Below are positions 50,215 to 59,399 of a stretch of DNA of 64,000 bases, in pieces. The notes beneath the pieces are model-generated. The model was given only the letters and a program-made list of their open reading frames with translations. It had not been told where the DNA came from and searched no databases. The stretch's first letter is position 1, and each line of letters starts with the position of its first letter. Origin of the DNA: Burkholderiales bacterium (GTDB lineage Bacteria; Pseudomonadota; Gammaproteobacteria; Burkholderiales; SG8-39); NCBI GenBank assembly GCA_017880775.1, contig JADGRQ010000020.1, positions 1-64,000 of the forward strand. The letters run 5' to 3'. Made by a program: the position numbers and the translations under genes.

Positions 50215-51534
50215 TCAGACGCACCCCATGCGCCGCATGAAGTCGTCGAAAGTGGCGAGCACGTGCCCCATCATGTGGTCAGTGATGCCGGGATAGACGC
50301 CGATGAAGAACGTGTTGGTCGTGATGGTGTCGGCGTTTGCCAGCTCGCCCACCACGCGATGCTCGATGTTCTCATATGCCGGGTGACGCAGCAGATTTCC
50401 GCAGAACAGGCTGCGCGTTTCGATGCGCGCGGCCTCGAGAAGACTCACCAGATCGTGCCGCTTGAAAGGCGCCTCCGGCCGGATCGTGATCACATAGCCG
50501 AACCACGATGGATCGGATCCGGGGATCGCCTCGTGCAGGATGAAATGTTGCTGGTATTTCTTCAGCCCCGCGGCCAGCACGGCATGATTGCGGCGGCGGG
50601 CGGCGATGAAGCCCGGAAGCTTTTCCAGCTGTGCCGTGCCGATGGCGGCCTGCATGTCCGTCGCCTTGAGGTTATAACCGATGTGGCTGTACACGTACTT
50701 GTGGTCGTATCCGAGCGGGAGCGAGCCGAACTGCTGGCTGAACCGCCGGCCACAGGTATTGTTCTCACCGGCGGCACAGTAGCAATCCCGCCCCCAGTCG
50801 CGAAAGCTGCGCACGATCCGTGCGAGCTCTTCGCTTGCGGTGGCGACCGCGCCGCCTTCGCCCAGCGTGATGTGATGGGCGGGGTAGAAACTGAAGGTGG
50901 CCAGATCCCCGAACGTGGCCGTGAGGCGTCCTTCGTACGTGGATCCTAGGGCGTCGCAGTTGTCTTCGATCAGCCACAGCTTGTGGTGGTCGCAAAGCTC
51001 CCGCACTTCACGAGCGGCAAACGGCACGCCCATGGTGTGGGCCATCATGACGGCTTTCGTGCGTGGACCGATCGCTGCTTCGACCTTCTCGATGCGCGGA
51101 ACATAGGTGCCGAGCTCCACGTCGACGAACACCGGCACGGCACGATTCTGCACGACCGGCGCCACCGTCGTCGGAAAGCCTGTCGCCACGGTGATCACCT
51201 CGTCCCCCGGCTTGAGTGCACGCTCGCCGAGCTTGGGGGAGGTTAGCGCGGACAGCGCCAGGAGATTCGCGGACGAGCCGGAATTGACCAGCAACACATT
51301 TTCGATGCCGAGGAAACGCCCCAGGCCTGCCTCGAACTCATCCGAGTAGCGGCCCGCAGTCAACCAGAAATCCAGCGACGAATCGACCAGATTCACCAGC
51401 TCGGCCGCGTCGTAGACGCGGCCCGCGTAGCGGACCGTGTCCCGCCCCTGTTGAAAGGGCTGCGCGGGCTCGCAAGCGTGGTATTGCCGCACCAGGTCCA
51501 ATATGTTCTGTCGCAGCAATTGCTTGTTGGTCAT
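50215..51534 (-). CDS. rfbH: CDP-4-keto-6-deoxy-D-glucose 3-dehydrase (E1), PMP-dependent
   Basis: LIEDNCDALGSTYEGRLTATFGDLATFSFYPAHHITLGEGGAV (His in place of the aminotransferase Lys); RDCYCAAGENNTCGRRF Cys motif. Confidence 0.95.
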   Translation of the reverse strand: MTNKQLLRQNILDLVRQYHACEPAQPFQQGRDTVRYAGRVYDAAELVNLVDSSLDFWLTAGRYSDEFEAGLGRFLGIENVLLVNSGSSANLLALSALTSPKLGERALKPGDEVITVATGFPTTVAPVVQNRAVPVFVDVELGTYVPRIEKVEAAIGPRTKAVMMAHTMGVPFAAREVRELCDHHKLWLIEDNCDALGSTYEGRLTATFGDLATFSFYPAHHITLGEGGAVATASEELARIVRSFRDWGRDCYCAAGENNTCGRRFSQQFGSLPLGYDHKYVYSHIGYNLKATDMQAAIGTAQLEKLPGFIAARRRNHAVLAAGLKKYQQHFILHEAIPGSDPSWFGYVITIRPEAPFKRHDLVSLLEAARIETRSLFCGNLLRHPAYENIEHRVVGELANADTITTNTFFIGVYPGITDHMMGHVLATFDDFMRRMGCV

Positions 51535-51536
51535 GC

Positions 51537-52346
51537 TTAGCGGCTATAGAACCAGTTCGCAACCCGCCGGATCAGGATGTCGAGAAGCGTGTGCGCGATC
51601 GACGAGATATTCCGGAAGCTCAGCGCTCCGGACTCTGTACGGTTGACCGCCTCCACATCCACCTCGAGGTACGTCGCGCCCTGGTCGAGCAGCATACAAA
51701 TGATATCCGCCTGAAACCCGAAGCCGCGCGTGTTCGGGTGCCAGCGCATGACGTTGTGGCGCAGGTGGATCGCGAGGCCGTTGTAGTAGGGAACGGAGTT
51801 CCCGCTTACTACGTTGACCAGCGCTGTGTACGCTCCCGAAAGCCATTTCCGAAAGCCGCTCTTTCCTTCCACCGATACATAGTGCGGGATGATGATGTCG
51901 GCCTTGCCGAGGTGACTGCAAACCTTGACGATGCTCGCCGGCGGCTCGGTATTGTCGCCGCAGAAAAGCTTGTAGTAGCGGCCCTTGCCCAGGAAGGCGG
52001 CGTCGATGTAGTTCTGCGCCAGGCCGCGGTTGACGAGGTTGCGGCGCAGGATGATCCGGTCCTCCGGGTGCTCGGCGACGTAGTTCTTCACGCGCTCGAC
52101 CGAATCGTCTGTCGAGCAGTCGTCCACCACGATGATCTCGAAGTTGAGCCCCAGTTGCCTGAATGCGCCCCGGATGTCGTCCAGGGTCTGGACAATGAAC
52201 TCCGCCTCGTTGTAGCAGGACACGAACGCCGTGAGCTCGAGTGCCGTGTCGCGCAGTTCGGGTCGAAGCAGCACGCCCTCGTCGTGGTCGACGCGCGCCG
52301 CCGTGGAGAGCGTGAATTCGTACGGCGGCGCGCCGGCCGCCGTCAC
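51537..52346 (-). CDS. Glycosyltransferase family 2
   Basis: ELTAFVSCYNEAEFIVQTLDDIRGAFRQLGLNFEIIVVDDCSTDDSVE; probable GTG start overlapping the neighbour's stop. Confidence 0.9.
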   Translation of the reverse strand: MTAAGAPPYEFTLSTAARVDHDEGVLLRPELRDTALELTAFVSCYNEAEFIVQTLDDIRGAFRQLGLNFEIIVVDDCSTDDSVERVKNYVAEHPEDRIILRRNLVNRGLAQNYIDAAFLGKGRYYKLFCGDNTEPPASIVKVCSHLGKADIIIPHYVSVEGKSGFRKWLSGAYTALVNVVSGNSVPYYNGLAIHLRHNVMRWHPNTRGFGFQADIICMLLDQGATYLEVDVEAVNRTESGALSFRNISSIAHTLLDILIRRVANWFYSR

Positions 52347-53077
52347 GCGCGAGCCCCGCGAACCGCCTTGATCCGCACCGTGACCTGCTGTCGCGCATAC
52401 GCCAGGTATTCGTACTCGATCCCCTTCGCTGCCACCAGTTCCTGAAACGCCTTGAATTCGTGGTTGCGCCAATTCGGATAGTTGAAGTACTCGTCAAACA
52501 GGATGATCGTGCCGGACTGCAGGCGTTCGGCGAGAAGCTCGAAGATCGTCCTGGTCGAGGAATACAGATCACAGTCGATGTGCATGAAGGCGACGGACCC
52601 CGGATTCCTGCCTGTCCATTCCGGCAGCGACTTATCGAACCATCCGGGGTGCAATTGGACGTTGGCAGGCACTTTCGGCAGCTTGCCTTTCACGTCGAAC
52701 GAAGCGGAATCGAGACTGAAGCCGCCCCAGTCCTCGGGCAGTCCCTCAAAACTGTCGAAGCCATGGAAGGTTTGTCGCGACACGCGCTTCGCCATGAAGC
52801 GCATCGTGCCGCCGGTAAAAACGCCGAACTCCAAATAGTGGCCGTCCACCTTGACCTGGCCGAGCGAGTACTCGATCAGCTCCTTCTGAGTCTCGAACCC
52901 GACCGCGTCCGGCATTGCCTCGTCGATGTAGTTGACCGTGTCCTCGAGCGCGCGCAGCGCCCGCTCGCGCACCGGATGGATGCGCCCCACGTCAAGCGCC
53001 TGGTACAGTCCGCACACGATGCGGTAGACGAAATACTTGAAGCGGAAGTTGGTGACGAGCACAGCGCTGTTCCCCAA
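52343..53077 (-). CDS. TylF/MycF-like methyltransferase
   Basis: GHYLEFGVFTGGTMRFMAKRV; FHGFDSFEGLPEDWGGF; VAFMHIDCDLYSSTRTIFELLAERLQSGTIILFDEYFNYPNW. Confidence 0.9.
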   Translation of the reverse strand: MGNSAVLVTNFRFKYFVYRIVCGLYQALDVGRIHPVRERALRALEDTVNYIDEAMPDAVGFETQKELIEYSLGQVKVDGHYLEFGVFTGGTMRFMAKRVSRQTFHGFDSFEGLPEDWGGFSLDSASFDVKGKLPKVPANVQLHPGWFDKSLPEWTGRNPGSVAFMHIDCDLYSSTRTIFELLAERLQSGTIILFDEYFNYPNWRNHEFKAFQELVAAKGIEYEYLAYARQQVTVRIKAVRGARA

Positions 53078-54820
53078 TCAGCCCGCAGCATACCTTGGCG
53101 CAGCGCTTTGCGCAGGAGACCGCACCGCGTCGCGGCCCGGGAGCAGATGCGCGTACTTGCGCAGGAATTGCCGGCCGATCCGCGCCCCTGCATAGCTCCC
53201 CGAGGCAAGTGCGATGCCCCGATACGCCGCGTAGAGAGCGGCATCCTCTTCTGATTCGCGCAGCACGCCCTCCTCGCGTTCCAGCATTTCCACTACAAGG
53301 TCACGCAGATCTTCCGGCGTGTTGTCGAGGACCCGGATGCGCTCGCGCTCGAAGTAGTCGGCGAACTGGCCCCAACCCGCCTGCGAGCCGAACATCTCTT
53401 CGAACGTCAGCAGCCGCCCGAGCGGCTCCGAGTAGCACAACTTCGGAATGAACAGGTCGTTCGGATACCACTGCGGCAGCCCTATCGGCGACCAGTTGGT
53501 GAGTACGCAGGGAACGCCGAAGACCGGCGGCACCAGCCCAAGGCCGGAGTTCGTGCCGATGAAGAACCTGCACGAGGCGCACAGAAATATGTCCATGAAC
53601 TCGGACTTTGCATCGCTGCGGGCATAGTCGATCACGTTGAGCATGGGTTGCAGTGGCCGCATGCTCGGGTCCCCCATGCGAATGACATAGCCGCCCCGCT
53701 CGGTGACTGCCCGGATCGCTTCGACGTAGGTTGTGATGTCGGCGTTGCGGGTGCCGGGATGATGCTTGTGCCACGCCTGATGGAAACCAGACTCGCGTAC
53801 GTGAAGGCAAACGTACCACGCGGCCTCCCGCACACCCAGCCGGGCGAGTTCTTCGCGGCCATGCGCGCGGTCATCCGTCGATAGCGACAGAAGCGGTTTG
53901 CGTGCCTGCTTCTCCCATTCGGTCTGGACCCAGGCGCCGGCGTGGCTATAGATGCGCCAACGGCCGTCGGGGCCTTCCAGGCTCCAGAACTCCTCCTGAA
54001 GCGTCTCGACATCCTCGAAGGACAGCCTGAGATCCTGGGGTACCCGGTACAGAAAGAGATGCTCCCACCGGCGCAGCAGATCCCGATTCGGGATCCTGAA
54101 GCCGACAGGCACAGAGAGCACCAGTTTCTCGCGCCGGCCCTTCAGCTCACGCCACTTGAAGTAGATATCCAGATGCGCGATGTGGCCGATCGCAATGACC
54201 CATGACGGACCGAGAATCCTGATGTTGAGCCGATCGAGTCTCCTCTCACGGATGAGGAAATCCCTGCGCCGATTGCACGCGTCCCAAACATGCTCCGCAG
54301 TCGCATAGTCGCCCGCGAGAAAAGCCAGTATTCCCGCAGTCTGCTGCAGACCGATCTCGTCCGGATGGTCGCGGACGAGCTGCCGCGCCAACGCGGCAGT
54401 AACTTCCACATTTTCGCATTTCGCTGCAAGGCCGACTGCGCAACTAAGCGTCACAGGATCGCCGCTGGTCGGATGCAGACGCGCCACGATGTCGGCAAGA
54501 TACTCGCGCGCTGTCGGTCTGGTCGCAAAGAAATCGAAAGCCCTTGAGGTCGCGGCACGGTCCATCGCGCGCAATGCCTTGCGCATCAATGCGCGCTTCC
54601 GAGCGAAGCCACCCCCCGCTTGAGCCGGAAGGCGTGCATCGGCCGCCGGGATTCCGCGCAGGCGATGCAACCATGCCCGACGCGCAGACGCGATGCGCTG
54701 CCTGCACCGTTCCATTACATGGACGGTCGCCCGCCTGGCGAGTTGCGCGCCCGCAGCTGCCGCGTACCACATGTATACCGCAGCGAGAGAGCACCGCCTG
54801 CTTGCCTTTCCAAGCATCAT
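53078..54820 (-). CDS. TIGR04372-type putative glycosyltransferase
   Basis: YVCLHVRESGFHQAWHKHHPGTRNADITTYVEAIRAVTERGGYVIRMGDPSMRPLQPMLNVIDYARSDAKSEFMDIFLCASCRFFIGTNSGL; start uncertain. Confidence 0.78.
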   Translation of the reverse strand: MMLGKASRRCSLAAVYMWYAAAAGAQLARRATVHVMERCRQRIASARRAWLHRLRGIPAADARLPAQAGGGFARKRALMRKALRAMDRAATSRAFDFFATRPTAREYLADIVARLHPTSGDPVTLSCAVGLAAKCENVEVTAALARQLVRDHPDEIGLQQTAGILAFLAGDYATAEHVWDACNRRRDFLIRERRLDRLNIRILGPSWVIAIGHIAHLDIYFKWRELKGRREKLVLSVPVGFRIPNRDLLRRWEHLFLYRVPQDLRLSFEDVETLQEEFWSLEGPDGRWRIYSHAGAWVQTEWEKQARKPLLSLSTDDRAHGREELARLGVREAAWYVCLHVRESGFHQAWHKHHPGTRNADITTYVEAIRAVTERGGYVIRMGDPSMRPLQPMLNVIDYARSDAKSEFMDIFLCASCRFFIGTNSGLGLVPPVFGVPCVLTNWSPIGLPQWYPNDLFIPKLCYSEPLGRLLTFEEMFGSQAGWGQFADYFERERIRVLDNTPEDLRDLVVEMLEREEGVLRESEEDAALYAAYRGIALASGSYAGARIGRQFLRKYAHLLPGRDAVRSPAQSAAPRYAAG

Positions 54821-54885
54821 GGCGATGCCGATAGCGTTACACTCCCGCCCCGTTCCATGCATCCAACGGTTCGGGCCCATCTTCC

Positions 54886-55917
54886 ATGACGCCACGACGC
54901 AGGGCGGCACTGCTTGTCAAGATCGGTGTGACAGTGACACTGCTCACCTATCTGGCCGGCCGGCTCGACTGGCGCGAGATCGCGCGACTTCTCACGAACA
55001 TCGACGAAAGCATCTACGGCGCCGCGGTCCTCGTGCTGGCTTCCTCCTATGCAATGACGACCGTGCGCTGGCAGCTGTTGCTCGCCGGTCAGGGTCTCGC
55101 GCTTCGCATCCGTTCGGCAATCTCGATCGATCTGATTGCCCTCTTCTTCAACTCGTTCCTGCCCGGCTCTACAGGTGGGGACGCGATGAGCGTCTACTAC
55201 GCTTCGGCGCTGCTGCACGGAGAGCTTAACCGGCTGGTGGCCTCGATCATCATGGACCGGCTGATCGGGCTCACCATCCTGCTCATGTTTGGTTATCTGG
55301 CGTTTGTTCTGCGCCCCGGAATTGCCGCGCGTTTCGAACTGCTGCAAGAGGTCGTTCGCTGGCTTCCGCTTGCACTGGGCATCGGGTTCGCCGGTTGCAT
55401 GGTGGCGCTGTTCGTACCGCCACGCCGTCTCCCGGCTCTTGTCACGAATGCCATAGACCGCGCTTCTCACATACCCATTGTCGGAAGCCTCGTCGAGTTC
55501 GCTCGTCACCTGCGTCGCAAACCTCATGTTCTCGTCCTCGCCGCCGTGACGACTATCGCCGCGCAACTTGTCGGATTCCTCGCAGCGTACCTGGTTGCTC
55601 GGTCGATCGGCATTGCGCTGGATTAGGCGGAGATCGTCCTCGCAATGGCCATCACTCAGACAGCCGTCAGCCTGCCAATCAGTGTTGCCGGTCACGGCGT
55701 GAGTGAAGTGGTGCTGATCGGGATCTTCTCGGCGATGGGCGTGGCCTCCGGCCGGCCGGAGAGCGCGATCGCGTTTTCGGTGCTTTGGTTCTCCGCGCAA
55801 TTGGTATGGAGCCTCGTGGGCGGCGTATGGTTCGCGATCCGGCCGCGGCATCGGCCGCAGAACCGGCAGCGCATTACTCCGTCGCCACCAGCACGCGCCC
55901 AGCCTCGCCAGCCCTGA
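54886..55917 (+). pseudogene. UPF0104/LPG-synthase-TM (YbhN-like) membrane protein gene interrupted by in-frame TAG
   Basis: Same frame carries IDLIALFFNSFLPGSTGGDAMSVYYAS before TAG 55624-55626 and MAITQTAVSLPISVAGHGVSEVVLIGIFSAMGV after it, together matching the architecture of the intact paralog 32819-33781. Confidence 0.83.
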
Positions 55918-56914
55918 CCAACGCGATCGCTTCATTGATCTGCTCCAGCTTGAACTCGTCCGTAATCAGGCCGTCGAGTTTGAATTTCCCGGCCTGCACC
56001 AGGCGCACATAGCGCGGGATGTCGTTGTGCGGCTCCGAATCGCCGCCCTCGGACCCCGTGAGGATCTTCTTGAAGTGCAGCGGCAGCGAGTAGATCGAGA
56101 TGTTGTCGCCCTTCCTCGGCACGCCGACCAGGATGGCCTTGCCCTTCGCCTGCGTCAGGTTGTAGGCGGTCTCGATCACGCGCGCGATGCCGGTGGTCTC
56201 TACGACCACGTCCGCACCCTGGGCGTCGACGATGTCGCGGATCGCCTTATCGACGTCAGGCATTTTCTTCGAGTTGATACAGTGGGTCGCGCCGAAGCGC
56301 TTGGCCATCTCGAGCTTCGCGTCCACCACATCGATCGCGATGATCGGGTAGGCCGAGACCATCTGCGCGGCCTGGGCGACGCACAGCCCTACCCCGCCGA
56401 CACCGAATACGACCACGGATTGGCCGATCTTCACGTGCGCGTTGTTGTTGATCACGCCGATGGCCGTGGTGACCGCGCAGCCGAAGAGCGGCGCGAGTTT
56501 CGGGTCGAAGTCCGCTGGTATCGCGGTCAGGCGGTTCTCCGAGACGATCGCAAAGTCGTTGAAGGTCGTTACCCAGCCTGCATTGACCGTCTTGCCGTTC
56601 CAGCGATACGTCGGCGTGTCGGACTGGATGCCGCTACCCGGCCGCCAGTGCATCACGACTTTGTCGCCCTGCTTGACGGTCTTCACGCCTTCGCCGGTCT
56701 CCAGCACGGTGCCGCAGCCCTCGTGGCCGAGCAGATGCGGGAGGAACCTGTCGGGGCCCTTCGCTCCCTCTATCTCGTTGATCTGCGCGCCGCAGATGCC
56801 GCTGTAATGGACCTTGACCAGCACCTGGCCGAAATGCAGGCGATCGGGGGACTCGATCTCGGCAATCTCGAGCGGCGCCTTCAGACCAACCAGGATCGCC
56901 GCCTTGATTTTCAT
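55874..56914 (-). CDS. Zinc-dependent medium-chain alcohol dehydrogenase
   Basis: MKIKAAILVGLKAPLEIAEIE; HLLGHEGCGTVLETGEGVKTVKQGDKVVMHW; VVVFGVGGVGLCVAQAAQMV. Confidence 0.94.
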   Translation of the reverse strand: MKIKAAILVGLKAPLEIAEIESPDRLHFGQVLVKVHYSGICGAQINEIEGAKGPDRFLPHLLGHEGCGTVLETGEGVKTVKQGDKVVMHWRPGSGIQSDTPTYRWNGKTVNAGWVTTFNDFAIVSENRLTAIPADFDPKLAPLFGCAVTTAIGVINNNAHVKIGQSVVVFGVGGVGLCVAQAAQMVSAYPIIAIDVVDAKLEMAKRFGATHCINSKKMPDVDKAIRDIVDAQGADVVVETTGIARVIETAYNLTQAKGKAILVGVPRKGDNISIYSLPLHFKKILTGSEGGDSEPHNDIPRYVRLVQAGKFKLDGLITDEFKLEQINEAIALVRAGEAGRVLVATE

Positions 56915-56933
56915 CGGGAGCACGGACGCCGCC

Positions 56934-57599
56934 TTATTCGAAGTAGATGAATTCGTAGTCGCCGCTGTATCCAAAATGGTTGTAGAGCCAGATCCATTCG
57001 GCGGTGTCGAAGAAGGATTCGCAGGTCAAGGCCCAGCACTGGAGGTTGAATTGCTCCAGCTCATTACGATAACTTTCCAGCATGACATAGGCTTGCTTGC
57101 CCACGCGTTCAACTTCCCGCAGCGCGGTGCTCAATTCGAATATTCGCAGATTGTGGAAGCAGCCCAGCGAAATGACCAGATCGAATTGATCGTCACCGAA
57201 CGGGTAGCGGTCCTGCGCCCGGTATTTGAACAGTCTGTCTTTGACAGCCGGATGTGCATTTGCAAGGCCGTAATCCGAGCTGTCAAACCCCACGACGTCC
57301 AGGCCGGGCTCGATTTGCAGCATTTCGTAGAGAAGAAAAGCTTTGCCACAGCCCGTATCGAGTACCTTCGATCCTGCCTTCAGGCCATAGGTCTTGATCA
57401 GCGCTTCGGCGACCGGCTTCCAGCGGCCGGGAATGAATTTGTATCCGCCATACCCGTAGCGGCGATCGCCATCCCAATAGTCTGCGCCGTACTCCTTGGC
57501 CTTGAGCATGCAATGGACCTTTTCATCGACCATGCGTGCCAGGTAATCGCGGCGGGTTGCTTGATGCAGCGGGGTAACAATCTTCAGCAAACGTCCCAT
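56934..57599 (-). CDS. Class I SAM-dependent methyltransferase
   Basis: GYKFIPGRWKPVAEALIKTYGLKAGSKVLDTGCGKAFLLYEMLQIEPGLDVVGFDSSDYGL. Confidence 0.9.
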   Translation of the reverse strand: MGRLLKIVTPLHQATRRDYLARMVDEKVHCMLKAKEYGADYWDGDRRYGYGGYKFIPGRWKPVAEALIKTYGLKAGSKVLDTGCGKAFLLYEMLQIEPGLDVVGFDSSDYGLANAHPAVKDRLFKYRAQDRYPFGDDQFDLVISLGCFHNLRIFELSTALREVERVGKQAYVMLESYRNELEQFNLQCWALTCESFFDTAEWIWLYNHFGYSGDYEFIYFE

Positions 57600-57636
57600 C
57601 AGAGGCTCCAGTAGGGAAAAGGCGGTTCGTTCGAAG

Positions 57637-58566
57637 CTATCTGTGCCCGAGCAGCGCGCGGGCCGTCGACACGACCGCGCCGGCGTTGATGCCGTGATAG
57701 TCCATCAGGTTCGCCTGCGAACCGTAGCGATCGGAAAAAACGTCGGGGATGCCGATCCGGCGGAATTTTTTGCCGGGCGAAAACCCGGCCTCGGCGATCG
57801 CCTCGGCCACCGCGCTGCCGAGGCCGCCGAGGATGGTGTTCTCCTCGATCGCGATCACCGCGCGGACCCGCCCGGCAAGGTCGAGCAGCAGTTCGAGGTC
57901 GAACGGCTTGATGGTCGGCATGTGCAGGATCGCGCATTCGACGCCCCCGGGCGCGAGCGCCTTGGCCGCCTCCTGCGCCACCTTCAGCGTGATGCCGGTC
58001 GTGACGAGCAGCACGTCGCCGCCCTCGCGCATGTGCAACCCCTTGCCGATGCGAAACGGCACGGCGTCGCTGGTAACGATCGGGTCGTAGCCCTTGCCGA
58101 GCCGGATATAGATCGGGCCCGCGTAATCGACGGTCTGCGGCATGAGGCGCTTCATCTCTTCGGCATCGGCAACCGCTACGATGGTCATGTTCGGCAGTGC
58201 GCGAAGGATCGAGATGTCCTCGATTGCCAGATGCGTCGGTCCCAGCGGCGCGTACACCAGCCCGCCGCCGTTGCCGATCAGGCGCACATTGAGGTTGTGA
58301 AGACAGACGTCCACCGCGACCTGCTCGAAGCAGCGCCGCGTGATGAAGGTGCTGATCGTGTTCGCATACACGATGCCGCCCTCGAGCGCGAGGCCCGCGG
58401 CCATGCCCACCAGGTGAGCTTCCGAGATGCCCTCCATGTAGAACCGCTCGGGCATTTCCTCCTTGAACTTGCGCAGCGTGCCGACACCGAGATCGGACCC
58501 GATGAAGGTGATGCGCGGGTCCGCCTTGGCAAGCTCGTACACCTGGTCCAGACAGGTTTCTCTCAT
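57637..58566 (-). CDS. Transketolase-like subunit, C-terminal half
   Basis: MRETCLDQVYELAKADPRITFIGSDLGVGTL; FYMEGISEAHLVGMAAGLALEGGIVYANTISTFITRRCFEQVAVD; YAPLGPTHLAIEDISILRALPNM. Confidence 0.93.
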   Translation of the reverse strand: MRETCLDQVYELAKADPRITFIGSDLGVGTLRKFKEEMPERFYMEGISEAHLVGMAAGLALEGGIVYANTISTFITRRCFEQVAVDVCLHNLNVRLIGNGGGLVYAPLGPTHLAIEDISILRALPNMTIVAVADAEEMKRLMPQTVDYAGPIYIRLGKGYDPIVTSDAVPFRIGKGLHMREGGDVLLVTTGITLKVAQEAAKALAPGGVECAILHMPTIKPFDLELLLDLAGRVRAVIAIEENTILGGLGSAVAEAIAEAGFSPGKKFRRIGIPDVFSDRYGSQANLMDYHGINAGAVVSTARALLGHR

Positions 58567-59399
58567 CCCGCGTCGTCGATCGCGCGCATCAGATCCTCGA
58601 TCTCGCTCTCTTTGATGCTGCTCTTGTGGTGCCACTTGAGGTTGTTTTCCGCAAAAGCCACGCCCTTCCCCTTGACCGTGTGGCAGATGACCGCAGAGGG
58701 TTTTCCGGCCGCGAAAGGCACGGCTGCAAAGACCTGCTCGAGCGCGTGGACGTCGTGGCCGTCGACCTCGCGGGTGGCAAAGCCAAATGCTTCCCACTTG
58801 GCGGCGAAGGGCTCGAGGTCGAGGACTTCGTAGGTGCTGCCGTAGGACTGCTGCTTGTTGTAGTCGACGATGGCGGCGAGATTGTCGAGGCGGTGCTTCG
58901 CGGCGCTCATCGCCGCCTCCCACACCGAGCCTTCGTCGCATTCGCCGTCGCCCAGCACAGTGACGACGCGATGCTTCGCGCCGCGGCGCATTGCCGCAAC
59001 TGCCATGCCGACGGCAATCGGCAAGCCGTGGCCGAGGCTCCCCGTGGAAACTTCAATCCCGGGAACCTTGGGATCCGGATGACCGCCGAGGATGCCGTCG
59101 AACCGGCAAAACTTCACCAGCTCTTCCTTGGCAAAGAATCCCTTCTCCTGCAGCAGCACATAGAGCGCGATGCAGCCGTGCCCCTTGCTCAGGATGAAAC
59201 GGTCGCGCTCCGGCCACTTCGGTCTTTTCGGGTCGTAGCGCAGCACGCTGTCGAAGAGCACGCGCAGTATCTCGACGAGCGAGAGCGAAGTGCCCAAATG
59301 CCCCCTGCCGCCGCCCTCGAGGACGCGAACAATCTGCCTGCGCAGGTGCTTCGAGCGCTCATCGAGTGCGGGGCTTTGTTTTGGAATGTCGTTTTTCAC
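58563..59399 (-). CDS. Transketolase-like subunit, N-terminal half
   Basis: FILSKGHGCIALYVLLQEKG; GIEVSTGSLGHGLPIAVGMAVAAMRRG; VVTVLGDGECDEGSVWEAAMSAAKHRLDNLAAIVDYNKQQS. Confidence 0.94.
   Translation of the reverse strand: MKNDIPKQSPALDERSKHLRRQIVRVLEGGGRGHLGTSLSLVEILRVLFDSVLRYDPKRPKWPERDRFILSKGHGCIALYVLLQEKGFFAKEELVKFCRFDGILGGHPDPKVPGIEVSTGSLGHGLPIAVGMAVAAMRRGAKHRVVTVLGDGECDEGSVWEAAMSAAKHRLDNLAAIVDYNKQQSYGSTYEVLDLEPFAAKWEAFGFATREVDGHDVHALEQVFAAVPFAAGKPSAVICHTVKGKGVAFAENNLKWHHKSSIKESEIEDLMRAIDDAG

Noticed and set aside
57643-58833. 396-aa plus-strand ORF opposite the transketolase halves
   Set aside because: Shadow ORF of conserved TK sequence with no recognisable motif.
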